From NCBI RefSeq assembly GCF_003576475.1, contig NZ_QWGR01000004.1, forward strand, positions 1 to 64,000: DNA of 64,000 nt, given 5' to 3'. The position numbers were made by a program, and so were the translations under genes. Numbering within the stretch: position 1 is the first letter of the stretch; every line of letters starts with the position of its first letter. This document shows, in pieces, positions 54,901 to 62,326 of this stretch. Origin of the DNA: Maribellus luteus. Lineage in GTDB: Bacteria; Bacteroidota; Bacteroidia; Bacteroidales; Prolixibacteraceae. Under the pieces are notes generated by a model that had not been told where the DNA came from, made no database searches, and saw only the letters and a program-made list of their open reading frames with translations.

Positions 54901-55808
54901 ACCGAAATCGTGGTATTGTGGGCATCGCGAACATTCATCCGCTCTTTTTTATTGATAAACACAATCTTCAAAACCGGCATGCAAACCAGTAACAAAAGCA
55001 ATATCCCCGACAAAATGGTAAATAACTGATTGTTGATGGCCCGCGTTTTCTTCCGAAAATCCTTATCCGAAATAAAGCCTGCCAGGTAAAAATCCCGGTT
55101 CAGAAAGCGAATGGGCAGAATCAAAACATGAGTTTCCATTCCCTGTATTTCCAGCTCCTGGAAAACTCCTCCCTGGTTTCGCACCACCGTATCTTTTAGC
55201 AGCGCCTCAAAATTAGTGATATCGTTCACCACATTTCCGTTCGAATTGTCGATCACCCCTTTTCTGTCTAAAAAGGCAATGTTCTCAAAAAGCTTGTCAA
55301 ACTTCAGGTTCTCCATTAAAGTGGCAACAGGCACCAGCGCGCAATTTTGCCCGTGGCAAACCTCGTCGCAAATCGCCATACTTTTTATCTGCGATGGATC
55401 TTCATTCACCGGAAATGCAATGTATTTTTCCTCCTTTTCCCCTAAATAAGAAATGACATCAACCGAACAGGTATCCAAACGAATCTTCTTCTCCAGGCTC
55501 GTAATAACATCTGCAATCTGAAGCGAATCAAAATTAGTGTCAGTTTGCGTAAATGCTTTTGATAACGAATCCAGCCAGGGACGCAATGCATAGTAAGGGC
55601 CATAATTCTGAATATGGGTTTGGTAGTAGTCTTTTTTCTTGTGAATGTTTTCAGCATACTCCTCCAATATCCTGAACCCACGTTCCTTCACCAACATCTC
55701 CTGCTTTGGAATGTACAAAAGGAAGTAAGAAGAATACAGTAAAATCAGCAGGGTAACAATTAGGATCCAGCTGAAATTAAATCCTGCTTTCGATCTCCTC
55801 GATTTCAT
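51924..55808 (-). CDS. Giant membrane protein with extracellular Cache domain and degenerate NTPase-like output
   Basis: A 1294-residue multi-pass protein. A membrane helix near residue 15-32 is followed by an extracellular stretch, two more helices (near 262-315), a double-Cache-like sensor (about 325-580, with DLSNRNYFTNL), a block of several helices (590-820), a further extracellular stretch and a helix near 960. The cytosolic part begins DRILLIAFKGENY (about 987) and TVWVKGLGEYLL, with the layout of a STAND-type NTPase whose Walker A lacks GK[ST]. Near 1155-1215, LSRMEKLILFDLADDG resembles a winged helix; two helices close the protein. No kinase or cyclase output is seen. Function unknown; a sensor role is inferred. 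Confidence 0.6.
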   Translation of the reverse strand: MKSRRSKAGFNFSWILIVTLLILLYSSYFLLYIPKQEMLVKERGFRILEEYAENIHKKKDYYQTHIQNYGPYYALRPWLDSLSKAFTQTDTNFDSLQIADVITSLEKKIRLDTCSVDVISYLGEKEEKYIAFPVNEDPSQIKSMAICDEVCHGQNCALVPVATLMENLKFDKLFENIAFLDRKGVIDNSNGNVVNDITNFEALLKDTVVRNQGGVFQELEIQGMETHVLILPIRFLNRDFYLAGFISDKDFRKKTRAINNQLFTILSGILLLLLVCMPVLKIVFINKKERMNVRDAHNTTISVILGTSILVLLFIGTMKYYFIDRSQANKRIEHVSKRLTSNIENDLQHLFSLAGQIIQDKDISSDSLHCYLEDPDFYYVVDTSIYADFIPFNEIIFMNEDGMAVKAVTRTAFSNLVQLDLSNRNYFTNLKKDSGLSWPWKDKRNENIDAFFIESIKSYNTGFKETALSFRLKKTVSTGKGKAHYFAVTSHVPSFYDQVLPKDMAFMVIDRKGEVLFHSNQAKNLHENFLVESNYQPRLAGGIDYRTVERARITYNERQWLALIVPLKGVPLYHVTLIDLQMTDNKNTRIYLFTFYFLLFTFLCIVMGMQVIQRLGTNSRFMRTKNWSFEWLIFNKQKGRLYQKLMWVLLLLIVFQITGSFFLKKPVAILLCQIVFIGLAALCSYLVLKKEKRKAALVLLLGLSFLPILILSLLGAGSLLFSLITIGVFIPLLFMLHSFVAKENHNPENKSDLEMTGARNAYLVYMFLWLLNLSVVPVVCYYYSVKFQENTLAEKAEMIHVAKANLQLHNSHSESREDAFQEPVNGSGIDNLVVRLETRNHQEKAEKPEKDGGQSWLANGFMGTENYCSNQNFDILYRALRSPLTKDDYLMTLLQEHNLGNDWIKNDSLVYTAPSANGTVVVKSTTRFFSLVQEALKRVVLLLIPALLLGVLLWYAYKYIAELVLGTIVGKWKLPNTPTWQQLIENDAFDRILLIAFKGENYREAVPGKVVDVDAHDVFDEKNSIDRTPDKKRKTVWVKGLGEYLLRVDKADQIISKLKLLATLENCRIIFELPYDMDLIREKLMEQISEFNPPEEEELHIDTYLNELTLLFSGFYRFTGAVDKTAIERQLDKLHPEEEKADEESRILADAHIMKLYYGYIWNNLSRMEKLILFDLADDGMLNFKNRFLINRLKSKGLIELEPYPSIFTPGFQYFLKYSVDPDETTLLEQKLSKEGKWRNTRYLILLLLIPLAAFVFISQGTSIEKVIGILTGVLALFSGAMRIMDSSLFRSVS

Positions 55809-55812
55809 AAAG

Positions 55813-55825
55813 CGTCCTTCGGACG
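55813..55825 (-). promoter_or_regulatory. Small hairpin at the ribosome-binding region of the giant gene
   Basis: CGTCC and GGACG form a five-base-pair stem with a three-base loop, ending five bases upstream of the ATG on the minus strand. It would cover the region a ribosome contacts and may dampen translation of this large membrane protein. Confidence 0.35.
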
Positions 55826-56067
55826 GATGATTTAATGGTACTAACCAAACAAAGTTAACACTTAATACAATCTAAGTCAATAGCTTACAAAATCAGCACA
55901 AAATAATGCCAGCTTATAAGGATCATCACCGGCCCTGATCAATTCCCGAAATCCATAGGAGCAAACTTGAATTTTTAACTAAAGTGAAGCGCCTAAATGA
56001 GGCACCAACCAGAATATTCTTTACTTTTAAAGCTCGACCAGAAAATTATTTTAAACCATCATTATAA

Positions 56068-56997
56068 ATGAAACGAAGAAACTTTATCAGGAATACTGCG
56101 GCCAGTGGTATCGCATTGAGCGGTTTGGGAACCATACTCGGAACTTCTGCCTCGGCTGCCGAAAGCTCCAATGCGGCAAAATTTAAACTGAAATATGCGC
56201 CGCATCTTGGCATGTTTAGCAACCATGTGGGCAACGACCCCATCGAAAACATTAAGTTTATTGCCGACCAGGGCTTCCGGGCAGTTTTTGACAACGGCCT
56301 GGCAGGCAGAACACCCGAAATGCAGGAAAAAATCGGGAACGAACTCGCCCGGCTTGGAATGGATCTGGGGCCGTTTATCGTTTATGCCGACCACGGCGCC
56401 AAATACATGGTAACCAACGACCCGGAAGTTAGGAAGCTACTGCAAACAAAAACAGCCGAAGCGCTTGAAGTGCAAAAGCGGACCGGGGCAAAAACCGGGC
56501 TGATTACTCCGGGTATTTACGACGAAAAAATGGATTGGGATTACCAAACCATTAACGTTATTGAAAACATGCGTGCCTGCTGCGAAGTGGCCGGAAAAAC
56601 AGGTTTGGAGCTGGTTTTGGAGCCTCTCAATCACCAGGTGGATCACCCAAGACTGTTTCTTACTAAAATGCCACAGGCTAAAATGATCTGTGTGGCGGTA
56701 AATCATCCGAGCTGTAAAATTGTGAACGATATGTATCACCAGCAGATTACCGAAGGCAACCTGATCATGAACATGGATCTGTGCTGGGATTACATCGGGG
56801 CTTTTCACATTGGCGACAACCCGGGCAGAAAAGAACCGACCACCGGCGAGATCAACTACAAAAATATTTTCAAACACATTTACAACAAAGGCTACGACGG
56901 AGTACTTTGTTGCGAGCATGGGAAAAGCATCGGGGGAAAAGAAGGTGAGCTGGCGCTTATCGAAGCTTACCGAAAGGTGGATTCATTTGAAGTTTAA
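56068..56997 (+). CDS. Tat-exported sugar isomerase/epimerase-like TIM-barrel protein (hydroxypyruvate-isomerase type)
   Basis: A 309-residue protein with a twin-arginine signal (MKRRNFIRNTAASG) and an AP-endonuclease-2-type TIM barrel. Metal-ligand motifs are visible: LVLEPLNHQVDHP, a central CKIVNDMYHQQI, then HIGDNPGRKEPTTGEINY and a C-terminal glutamate in CCEHGKS. These match hydroxypyruvate isomerase (Hyi) relatives, which isomerise small hydroxy-keto acids or sugars. Export to the periplasm suggests action on a free sugar or keto-sugar instead. It is a single-gene unit with its own terminator. The catalytic residues look intact. Confidence 0.85.
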   Translation: MKRRNFIRNTAASGIALSGLGTILGTSASAAESSNAAKFKLKYAPHLGMFSNHVGNDPIENIKFIADQGFRAVFDNGLAGRTPEMQEKIGNELARLGMDLGPFIVYADHGAKYMVTNDPEVRKLLQTKTAEALEVQKRTGAKTGLITPGIYDEKMDWDYQTINVIENMRACCEVAGKTGLELVLEPLNHQVDHPRLFLTKMPQAKMICVAVNHPSCKIVNDMYHQQITEGNLIMNMDLCWDYIGAFHIGDNPGRKEPTTGEINYKNIFKHIYNKGYDGVLCCEHGKSIGGKEGELALIEAYRKVDSFEV

Positions 56998-57017
56998 AAG
57001 CTATTCTACCATAAAGC

Positions 57018-57053
57018 AAAAAGGTGGCTCTTTTTCAGAGACCACCTTTTTTT
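57018..57053 (+). terminator. Terminator of the Hyi-like gene
   Basis: AAAAAGGTGG (57018-57027) pairs with CCACCTTTTT (from 57042), with CTCT/AGAG in between and one bulged A, followed by a T-run. It lies about 20 bp after the stop codon. Confidence 0.85.
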
Positions 57054-57233
57054 GGGCATTTAGTTTCATTCCTTGGGGTCGGAATCAGTCGTACTCAACG
57101 TACCATTCCGGATATTTTTAAGAATGTTATATGACTTTTTGGGTTAAAAAACCCCACCGCAAATGTGATCTTTTTCCCCTCAAACCAACCTTTAAATCGT
57201 AAATTGATGCTGCAAATAGTAAAAAAATGGAAC

Positions 57234-57259
57234 AAAAAAGGACGCCCAAAAGAGCGTCC
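57234..57259 (-). terminator. Terminator of the kbl gene
   Basis: GGACGC (57240-57245) pairs with GCGTCC (57254-57259). On the minus strand the stem is followed by a T-run (complement of 57234-57239). It lies 26 bp after the stop of the minus-strand gene. Confidence 0.85.
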
Positions 57260-57285
57260 CCGGTTTTAACACAACTTATATAGGA

Positions 57286-58473
57286 CTATATAATTTCCAG
57301 TTTTTTACCCACTTTTATGAAGGCGTCAACAGCCTTGTCGATTTGCTCAAACGAATGGGCAGCAGACAATTGAACCCGAATCCTGGCCTTGCCACGAGGT
57401 ACCACCGGGAAACAGAATCCGATCACATAAACACCTTCTTTTAGCAGTTCGTCGGCAAATTTGATCGCCAAAGGCTCGTCGTAAACCATTACCGGCACAA
57501 TGGCAGTATCTCCTTTCACCAGGTCAAAACCTGCAGCTTCCATTTTCGAGCGGAAACGCTTGGCGTTGGCCATTGTTTTCGCCGGAAGATCAGAAGAACC
57601 CGAAAGCATTTCAATAACTTTTAAAGTAGCACCCACCGTTGCCGGCGCAAGCGTATTGGAGAACAAATACGGACGCGAACGCTGACGCAACATATCAATG
57701 ATTTCTTTGCGGCCCGAAGTACATCCTCCGTTTCCGCCACCCATTGCTTTTCCGAAAGTGGTGGTGATGATATCTATTTTTCCAAGCAGATCATAGTGCT
57801 CTGCCGTACCGCGGCCAGTTTTGCCGATGTAACCCGTAGCATGCGATTCATCTACCATAATCAAAGCATCGTATTTTTCAGCGAGGGCAACAATTTCAGG
57901 CAGTTTTGCCAGGTCACCGTCCATTGAGAAAACACCGTCAGTAACAATCAGTCGGTAAGTGGCTCCGGCAGCATCTTTCAAACACTGCTCCAACTCTTCC
58001 ATGTTCGAATGCTTGTAACGAAAACGCTGCGCCTTGCACAAACGCACACCGTCAATAATCGAAGCATGGTTCAGTTCATCAGAAATAATGGCTGAATCTT
58101 CGCCCAGCAATGGTTCAAAAACCCCGCCGTTGGCATCAAAACAGGCACAGTACAAGATGGTGTCTTCGGTTCCCAAAAACTCAGAAACCTTTTCCTCCAG
58201 TTGCTTATGAATATCCTGGGTTCCGCAAATAAAGCGCACCGACGATAGTCCAAAACCCCAGTCGTTCATAATATCCTGTGCAGCTTTCACCACCTCCGGA
58301 TTGTTGGCCAGTCCCAGGTAATTATTGGCACAAAAATTCAATACTTCTTGCCCCGTAGACACACTAATTTCTGAACTTTGAGAAGAAGTAATGATCCTCT
58401 CTGTTTTATACAAGCCCTGCTCTTTCAGCTGTTCAAGCGTTTGCTGAAGGTCCTCTTTAATTTTTCCGTACAT
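57286..58473 (-). CDS. kbl: Glycine C-acetyltransferase (2-amino-3-ketobutyrate CoA ligase)
   Basis: A 395-residue PLP enzyme that interconverts 2-amino-3-ketobutyrate plus CoA with glycine plus acetyl-CoA, the second step of threonine breakdown. It shows the alpha-oxoamine synthase pattern: NFCANNYLGLANNP at the start, VDESHATGYIGKTGRG in the middle and the PLP lysine K242 in TTFGKAMGG. The length of 395-398 is that of Kbl, rather than the longer acyl-chain synthases for sphingolipids or biotin. No threonine dehydrogenase gene is adjacent. The serine palmitoyltransferase family is the nearest alternative and is less likely. Confidence 0.92.
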   Translation of the reverse strand: MYGKIKEDLQQTLEQLKEQGLYKTERIITSSQSSEISVSTGQEVLNFCANNYLGLANNPEVVKAAQDIMNDWGFGLSSVRFICGTQDIHKQLEEKVSEFLGTEDTILYCACFDANGGVFEPLLGEDSAIISDELNHASIIDGVRLCKAQRFRYKHSNMEELEQCLKDAAGATYRLIVTDGVFSMDGDLAKLPEIVALAEKYDALIMVDESHATGYIGKTGRGTAEHYDLLGKIDIITTTFGKAMGGGNGGCTSGRKEIIDMLRQRSRPYLFSNTLAPATVGATLKVIEMLSGSSDLPAKTMANAKRFRSKMEAAGFDLVKGDTAIVPVMVYDEPLAIKFADELLKEGVYVIGFCFPVVPRGKARIRVQLSAAHSFEQIDKAVDAFIKVGKKLEII

Positions 58474-58544
58474 GTTTCTATTTAATTTTTTGAATCCTAA
58501 TCAATTGAATGAAAATTGGCAGTAGGCAAAATACAGTAAGCAAG

Positions 58545-58919
58545 TTATGAACGCGGCATATACTTCTCAGGATTCTCTACCATATGATGCAACAAACGAC
58601 CAACTTCTTCTGACTTTTCCAATAAAGTTTTGTATTCCTCTTCGGAAACATAACCACAATTTAAAGCAAAATCCAATGAGACTTGTGTTTCCGTATTCTC
58701 CATATCCGAATCGCTCATTTTGCTCGAAAAGTGTTTCGGATATTGACGTTTTCGGTAACCTTCTCCAATCGCCCGACATACTGCACGTGATGATCTTCTG
58801 ATTTGGTCCGTAAGCTCATATTTTTCCTGGGATGGAAACTTCTTTGTTATTTCAAAAATCTCCATGGCAAGATCAAAAGCTTTTCTGTAAACCGTTAGTT
58901 TTCGAAATCCACTTACCAT
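58545..58919 (-). CDS. Four-helix bundle protein (S23/IVS-encoded family)
   Basis: A 124-residue all-helical protein of the 23S rRNA-intervening-sequence (S23) family. FRKLTVYRKAFDLAMEIFEITKKFP, ELTDQIRRSSRAVCRAIGEGYRK and the late SLDFALNCGYVSEEEYKTL segment are the family pattern. First seen in rRNA insertions, most copies lie alone in Bacteroidota genomes and their function is unknown. Here it lies between kbl and gltX, with short GGCA-rich repeats on both sides in opposite orientation. No rRNA is nearby. Confidence 0.88.
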   Translation of the reverse strand: MVSGFRKLTVYRKAFDLAMEIFEITKKFPSQEKYELTDQIRRSSRAVCRAIGEGYRKRQYPKHFSSKMSDSDMENTETQVSLDFALNCGYVSEEEYKTLLEKSEEVGRLLHHMVENPEKYMPRS

Positions 58920-58930
58920 TATCTCGACTC

Positions 58931-58979
58931 ATTCTTCAATTGCCTATTGCAACTCTGCCAATTGCCAATTTGCAATAGC
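58931..58979. repeat. GGCAATTGGCA-type repeat flanking the S23 gene
   Basis: On the minus strand this stretch reads as imperfect repeats of TTGGCAATTGGCA and TTGCAATAGGCAATTG. A related sequence in the opposite orientation, TTGGCAGTAGGCA followed by CAGTAAGCAAG, lies at about 58515-58543 on the other side of the S23 gene. The two flanks may mark the edges of a small mobile or duplicated unit. Confidence 0.45.
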
Positions 58980-59138
58980 CACGCCACAAAATAACAAAAC
59001 CCCCAATAAATAAAGAGTGATAAAAAGCAGAAAATAAGTTTCACCTCAGTAGTATTAACACAACACTCGTTTTTACAGATACATTTTCCATTTCTTTAGA
59101 GGAATGCAGATTCCAATCTTTAATCATTCCTAAATTTT

Positions 59139-59146
59139 TATCTTTG
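59139..59146 (+). promoter_or_regulatory. Bacteroidota -7 promoter box for gltX
   Basis: TATCTTTG matches the TAnnTTTG consensus exactly and lies 21 bp before the chosen gltX start. A matching -33 element is not clear. The box supports the start at 59168, since the longer frame from 59144 would begin inside it. Confidence 0.5.
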
Positions 59147-59167
59147 CACCGAATTAATACCAAGATA

Positions 59168-60694
59168 ATGAGCGAAAGAAAAGTGAGGGTACGTTTTGCC
59201 CCCAGTCCAACAGGACCTTTGCACATGGGAGGTGTTCGCACTGCCCTTTTTAATTACCTGTTTGCCAAAAAACACGGAGGTGATTTCATCCTTCGTATTG
59301 AAGATACCGACCAAAACCGTTACGTACCCGGCGCCGAAGAATACATCATTGAAAGCTTGACCTGGTGTGGACTAAATCCGGTGGAAGGCCCCGGAATTGG
59401 CGGAAACTTTGGCCCCTACAGACAAAGTGAGCGTAAAGAAATTTATAAAAGATATGCTGATCAGCTGGTTGAAAGTCGCTGGGCTTACTATGCTTTCGAC
59501 ACTCCGGAAGAGATTGAAACACTGAGAAAAGAGGCAGAAGCCAACAAAGAAACATTCTCGTACGGAATTGGTACCCGCGAGCAACTCAACAACTCATTGA
59601 AGCTTTCAACAAAAGAAGTTGAGGATAAAATTGCCGGTGGGGAAGCCTATGTTATCCGTTTTAAAATGCCCGAGGACACTGATGTAACGGAAGAAGATTT
59701 AATTCGAGGCAGTGTAACTTTTAATACCACTAAAAGTCTGGACGACAAGGTTCTTTTCAAATCTGATGGAATGCCAACTTACCACCTGGCCAATGTGGTG
59801 GATGACCATTTGATGGAAATCACACATGTTATCCGCGGCGAAGAATGGTTACCATCGATGCCATTACACGTTTTGCTTTACAAAGCATTCGGATGGGAAG
59901 ATACCCGTCCGCGCTTTGCCCATTTACCCCTGATTCTGAAACCAGTTGGCAAAGGAAAACTTAGCAAACGCGATGGCGATAAAATGGGCTTCCCCGTATT
60001 TCCACTGCTTTGGACCGACCCGGAAACAGGCGACATTTCACGCGGTTACCGCGAAGATGGCTATTTCCCGGAAGCATTTATCAACTTGCTGGCTTTGCTG
60101 GGCTGGAGCCCGGGCAACGACCAGGAGTTCTTCTCAATGGAAGAATTGAGCGGATTGTTTAGCCTCGACCGTGTGGTGAAATCAGGATCGCGCTTTGATC
60201 CAGAAAAAGCCAAATGGTTCAACAAACATTACTTTCAGCAAAAGGCAGCAGAAGAATTGGCTCAGCTATTTAAGCCCGTACTTGAAAAGAAAGGCGTAAC
60301 GGCATCCGACGAAAAGATACTTGCGGTGGTTTCAGAGGTAAAAGAACGCTGCGAATTTGTTACTGACATCTGGGAACAGAGTTCGTATTTCTTCCTGGCG
60401 CCTGATTCGTACGACGAAAAAACCATTAGCAAACGCTGGAAAGAAGATACCCCGGAGAAATTACTCGCCATTGCAGATGTTTTTGCTTCGGTTTCTGAGT
60501 GGAAAGCCGATGCGATAAAAGAAGCATTTTCAGCCTTTATGAACGAAAAAGAATGGGGTTTTGGCGTGGTTATGAACCCGCTTCGTCTGTGCCTGGTAGG
60601 AGGTAACATGGGGCCCGATCTGTTTGTAATCTGCGAACTTCTTGGACAAGAAGAGTCCATTGACAGAATAAAAAATGCGATTGAAGCCATCTGA
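59168..60694 (+). CDS. gltX: Glutamyl-tRNA synthetase
   Basis: A 508-residue class I aminoacyl-tRNA synthetase that charges glutamate onto tRNA. The first ATP motif is visible in FAPSPTGPLHMGGVRTALFNYL and the KMSKS-type loop in KGKLSKRDGDKMGF; the C-terminal anticodon-binding part follows. The start at 59168 (MSERKVRVRFAPS) is that of the family and lies just after a good -7 promoter box; the longer frame is rejected. It is transcribed alone. Confidence 0.96.
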   Translation: MSERKVRVRFAPSPTGPLHMGGVRTALFNYLFAKKHGGDFILRIEDTDQNRYVPGAEEYIIESLTWCGLNPVEGPGIGGNFGPYRQSERKEIYKRYADQLVESRWAYYAFDTPEEIETLRKEAEANKETFSYGIGTREQLNNSLKLSTKEVEDKIAGGEAYVIRFKMPEDTDVTEEDLIRGSVTFNTTKSLDDKVLFKSDGMPTYHLANVVDDHLMEITHVIRGEEWLPSMPLHVLLYKAFGWEDTRPRFAHLPLILKPVGKGKLSKRDGDKMGFPVFPLLWTDPETGDISRGYREDGYFPEAFINLLALLGWSPGNDQEFFSMEELSGLFSLDRVVKSGSRFDPEKAKWFNKHYFQQKAAEELAQLFKPVLEKKGVTASDEKILAVVSEVKERCEFVTDIWEQSSYFFLAPDSYDEKTISKRWKEDTPEKLLAIADVFASVSEWKADAIKEAFSAFMNEKEWGFGVVMNPLRLCLVGGNMGPDLFVICELLGQEESIDRIKNAIEAI

Positions 60695-60725
60695 GATTTA
60701 AATCATCTGTAGATAGTAAATATTG

Positions 60726-60772
60726 ATTATCCGCGAAAATTTAAAATCACATTTTAAATTTTCGCGGATAAT
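60726..60772. repeat. Perfect 22-bp inverted repeat before the DUF4143 gene
   Basis: The arms at 60726-60747 and 60751-60772 are exact reverse complements around the loop CAC. Each arm contains CCGCGAAAATTTAAAAT or its complement. The right arm runs into a TAATTTG (60769-60775) resembling a -7 promoter box, 34 bp before the ATPase start. It could be an operator, an end of a small mobile unit, or a terminator for gltX without a proper T-run. Confidence 0.85.
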
Positions 60773-60808
60773 TTGTATATTCTACCACAGTATATTAAAA
60801 TCAAGGAC

Positions 60809-61978
60809 ATGAATCTTATTCCCCGTAAACTACTAGAGGACCTAAAAAGTTCACTTTCGTATTTCCCTGTGGTAGCCCTAATAGGACCAAGACAAGTTGG
60901 AAAAACCACTCTGGTTAAACAACTTATGACAACCTTGGGAAAAGAATGCATATATCTTGACCTTGAAAAAGCATCGGATCTAAACAAGCTGACAGACGCG
61001 GAATTGTTCTTCTCCCAAAACCGCAATAAGCTAATTGTTATCGACGAGATTCAGATAAAGGGGGAACTTTACACCACGCTACGATCAATCATTGACGAAA
61101 CCCGTAACCCGGGACAATTTATCCTTTTAGGCTCAGCATCACCTGAACTGATTCGCGAAAGTTCTCAAACATTGGCAGGAAGAATCGCCTATCACAGACT
61201 GTATCCACTAAGTCTGGCAGAACTCCCAAACGAATTCACTCAAAATGAATTATGGATAAAAGGTGGTTTTCCGAATTCACTGCTTGCTCCAAAACCGGAA
61301 TTATCCTGGCAATGGATGGAGAATTTTATTTACACATATCTAAACCGCGATTTGCTACAATTAGGATTGAATGCGCCAAGTAAAACAATCCGAAACCTTT
61401 GGTCGATGCTGGCACACTCTTCCGGTCAAATTCTGAATATTTCCACATTTGCAAAATCATTGGGCATTACTTCACCAACAGTAAAAAAATACATCGATTT
61501 TTTAGAAGACGCATTCCTCCTGCAAACTTTACCACCATTTGCTGAGAACCTGAAGAAACGACTGGTAAAAAGTCCCAAGATTTACCTCACCGACACAGGT
61601 ATTCTACATCACTTTATTGGTATTGAAAGTTTTAATGAATTGGCCGGAAGACCCAATGCAGGAGCTTCGTGGGAAACGTTTGTTCTGTCGCAAATTATGG
61701 CAGGAAAAAAACCGGCACAGAAATTATTTTTCTATCGGACGCATCATGGGGCTGAAGTTGACCTTGTGATAACAAAAGGAGAAAAAGTAATAGCCACAGC
61801 AGAGATAAAATTCACAAATTCACCAAAACTAAGTAAAGGAAACTATATCGCTTTTGAAGACCTTGGTGCCTCAATCAACTTTATTATCACACCTTCTTCT
61901 GACAACTATTTAATCGCTGAAAAAATTAGAGTTTGTCCTCTAAAAACATTTATCAACGAATACCTTCCTGTGTTGTAA
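60809..61978 (+). CDS. AAA-family ATPase with DUF4143 domain
   Basis: A 389-residue protein with an N-terminal ATPase (Walker A GPRQVGKTTL, Walker B LIVIDEIQ, then a sensor region ILLGSASPELIRES) and a C-terminal DUF4143 domain with a winged helix (TFAKSLGITSPTVKKYIDFL) and a nuclease-like end (FFYRTHHGAEVDLVI). The D of that last motif and a later EIKF recall PD-(D/E)XK nucleases. The family occurs in many scattered copies per genome and its role is unsettled. The ATG at 60809 fits the family's N-terminus. A perfect palindrome lies directly upstream. Confidence 0.9.
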   Translation: MNLIPRKLLEDLKSSLSYFPVVALIGPRQVGKTTLVKQLMTTLGKECIYLDLEKASDLNKLTDAELFFSQNRNKLIVIDEIQIKGELYTTLRSIIDETRNPGQFILLGSASPELIRESSQTLAGRIAYHRLYPLSLAELPNEFTQNELWIKGGFPNSLLAPKPELSWQWMENFIYTYLNRDLLQLGLNAPSKTIRNLWSMLAHSSGQILNISTFAKSLGITSPTVKKYIDFLEDAFLLQTLPPFAENLKKRLVKSPKIYLTDTGILHHFIGIESFNELAGRPNAGASWETFVLSQIMAGKKPAQKLFFYRTHHGAEVDLVITKGEKVIATAEIKFTNSPKLSKGNYIAFEDLGASINFIITPSSDNYLIAEKIRVCPLKTFINEYLPVL

Positions 61979-62013
61979 ATGCTACAAATGCCATTGATCC
62001 GGGACACACAACA

Positions 62014-62042
62014 AAAAACCCGGTCTTAAAGCCGGGTTTTTT
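62014..62042. terminator. Bidirectional terminator between convergent genes
   Basis: CCCGG and CCGGG form the core of a stem around TCTTAAAG, flanked by AAAAA and TTTTT. It serves the DUF4143 gene from the left and the minus-strand small membrane protein from the right. Confidence 0.9.
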
Positions 62043-62072
62043 ATTTCAATCACTTGATAAAGAAATAATTAT

Positions 62073-62315
62073 TTACTTTTTCTTTTTCTTCAAAAGGAAA
62101 AATGCAACAGCGGCCACAACTACCACCACCACGATTACAATAATTACGGTTGAATTTGAACCCGATGACTGTTGAACCGGGCTTAACAGATCCTCTTCCA
62201 TGTACGAACTGTCCTGCGCTCCCAAATTTTCAATGTAGGTTCCCTGTTCCTGGGCCATTAACAAAGTGGGTAAACTCATAATAAACAATCCGATCAAAGC
62301 AATTACTCTTTTCAT
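62073..62315 (-). CDS. Small single-pass membrane protein, exported
   Basis: An 80-residue protein with a signal peptide (MKRVIALIGLFIMSLPTLLMAQ), a short acidic outside part of about 30 residues, one valine-rich membrane helix near residues 53-74 and a lysine tail of five residues. This is a type I membrane arrangement. I do not recognise the family. It lies 11 bp after the GT39/TPR gene on the same strand and is followed by a terminator, so it is the last gene of that operon. The overlapping plus-strand frame is its shadow. Confidence 0.7.
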   Translation of the reverse strand: MKRVIALIGLFIMSLPTLLMAQEQGTYIENLGAQDSSYMEEDLLSPVQQSSGSNSTVIIVIVVVVVVAAVAFFLLKKKKK

Positions 62316-62326
62316 TTCAACGTTTT

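Noticed and set aside
57286-58473. Serine palmitoyltransferase feeding the ceramidase-like clusters
   Set aside because: Length and active-site pattern fit glycine C-acetyltransferase better, and the gene is a separate unit.
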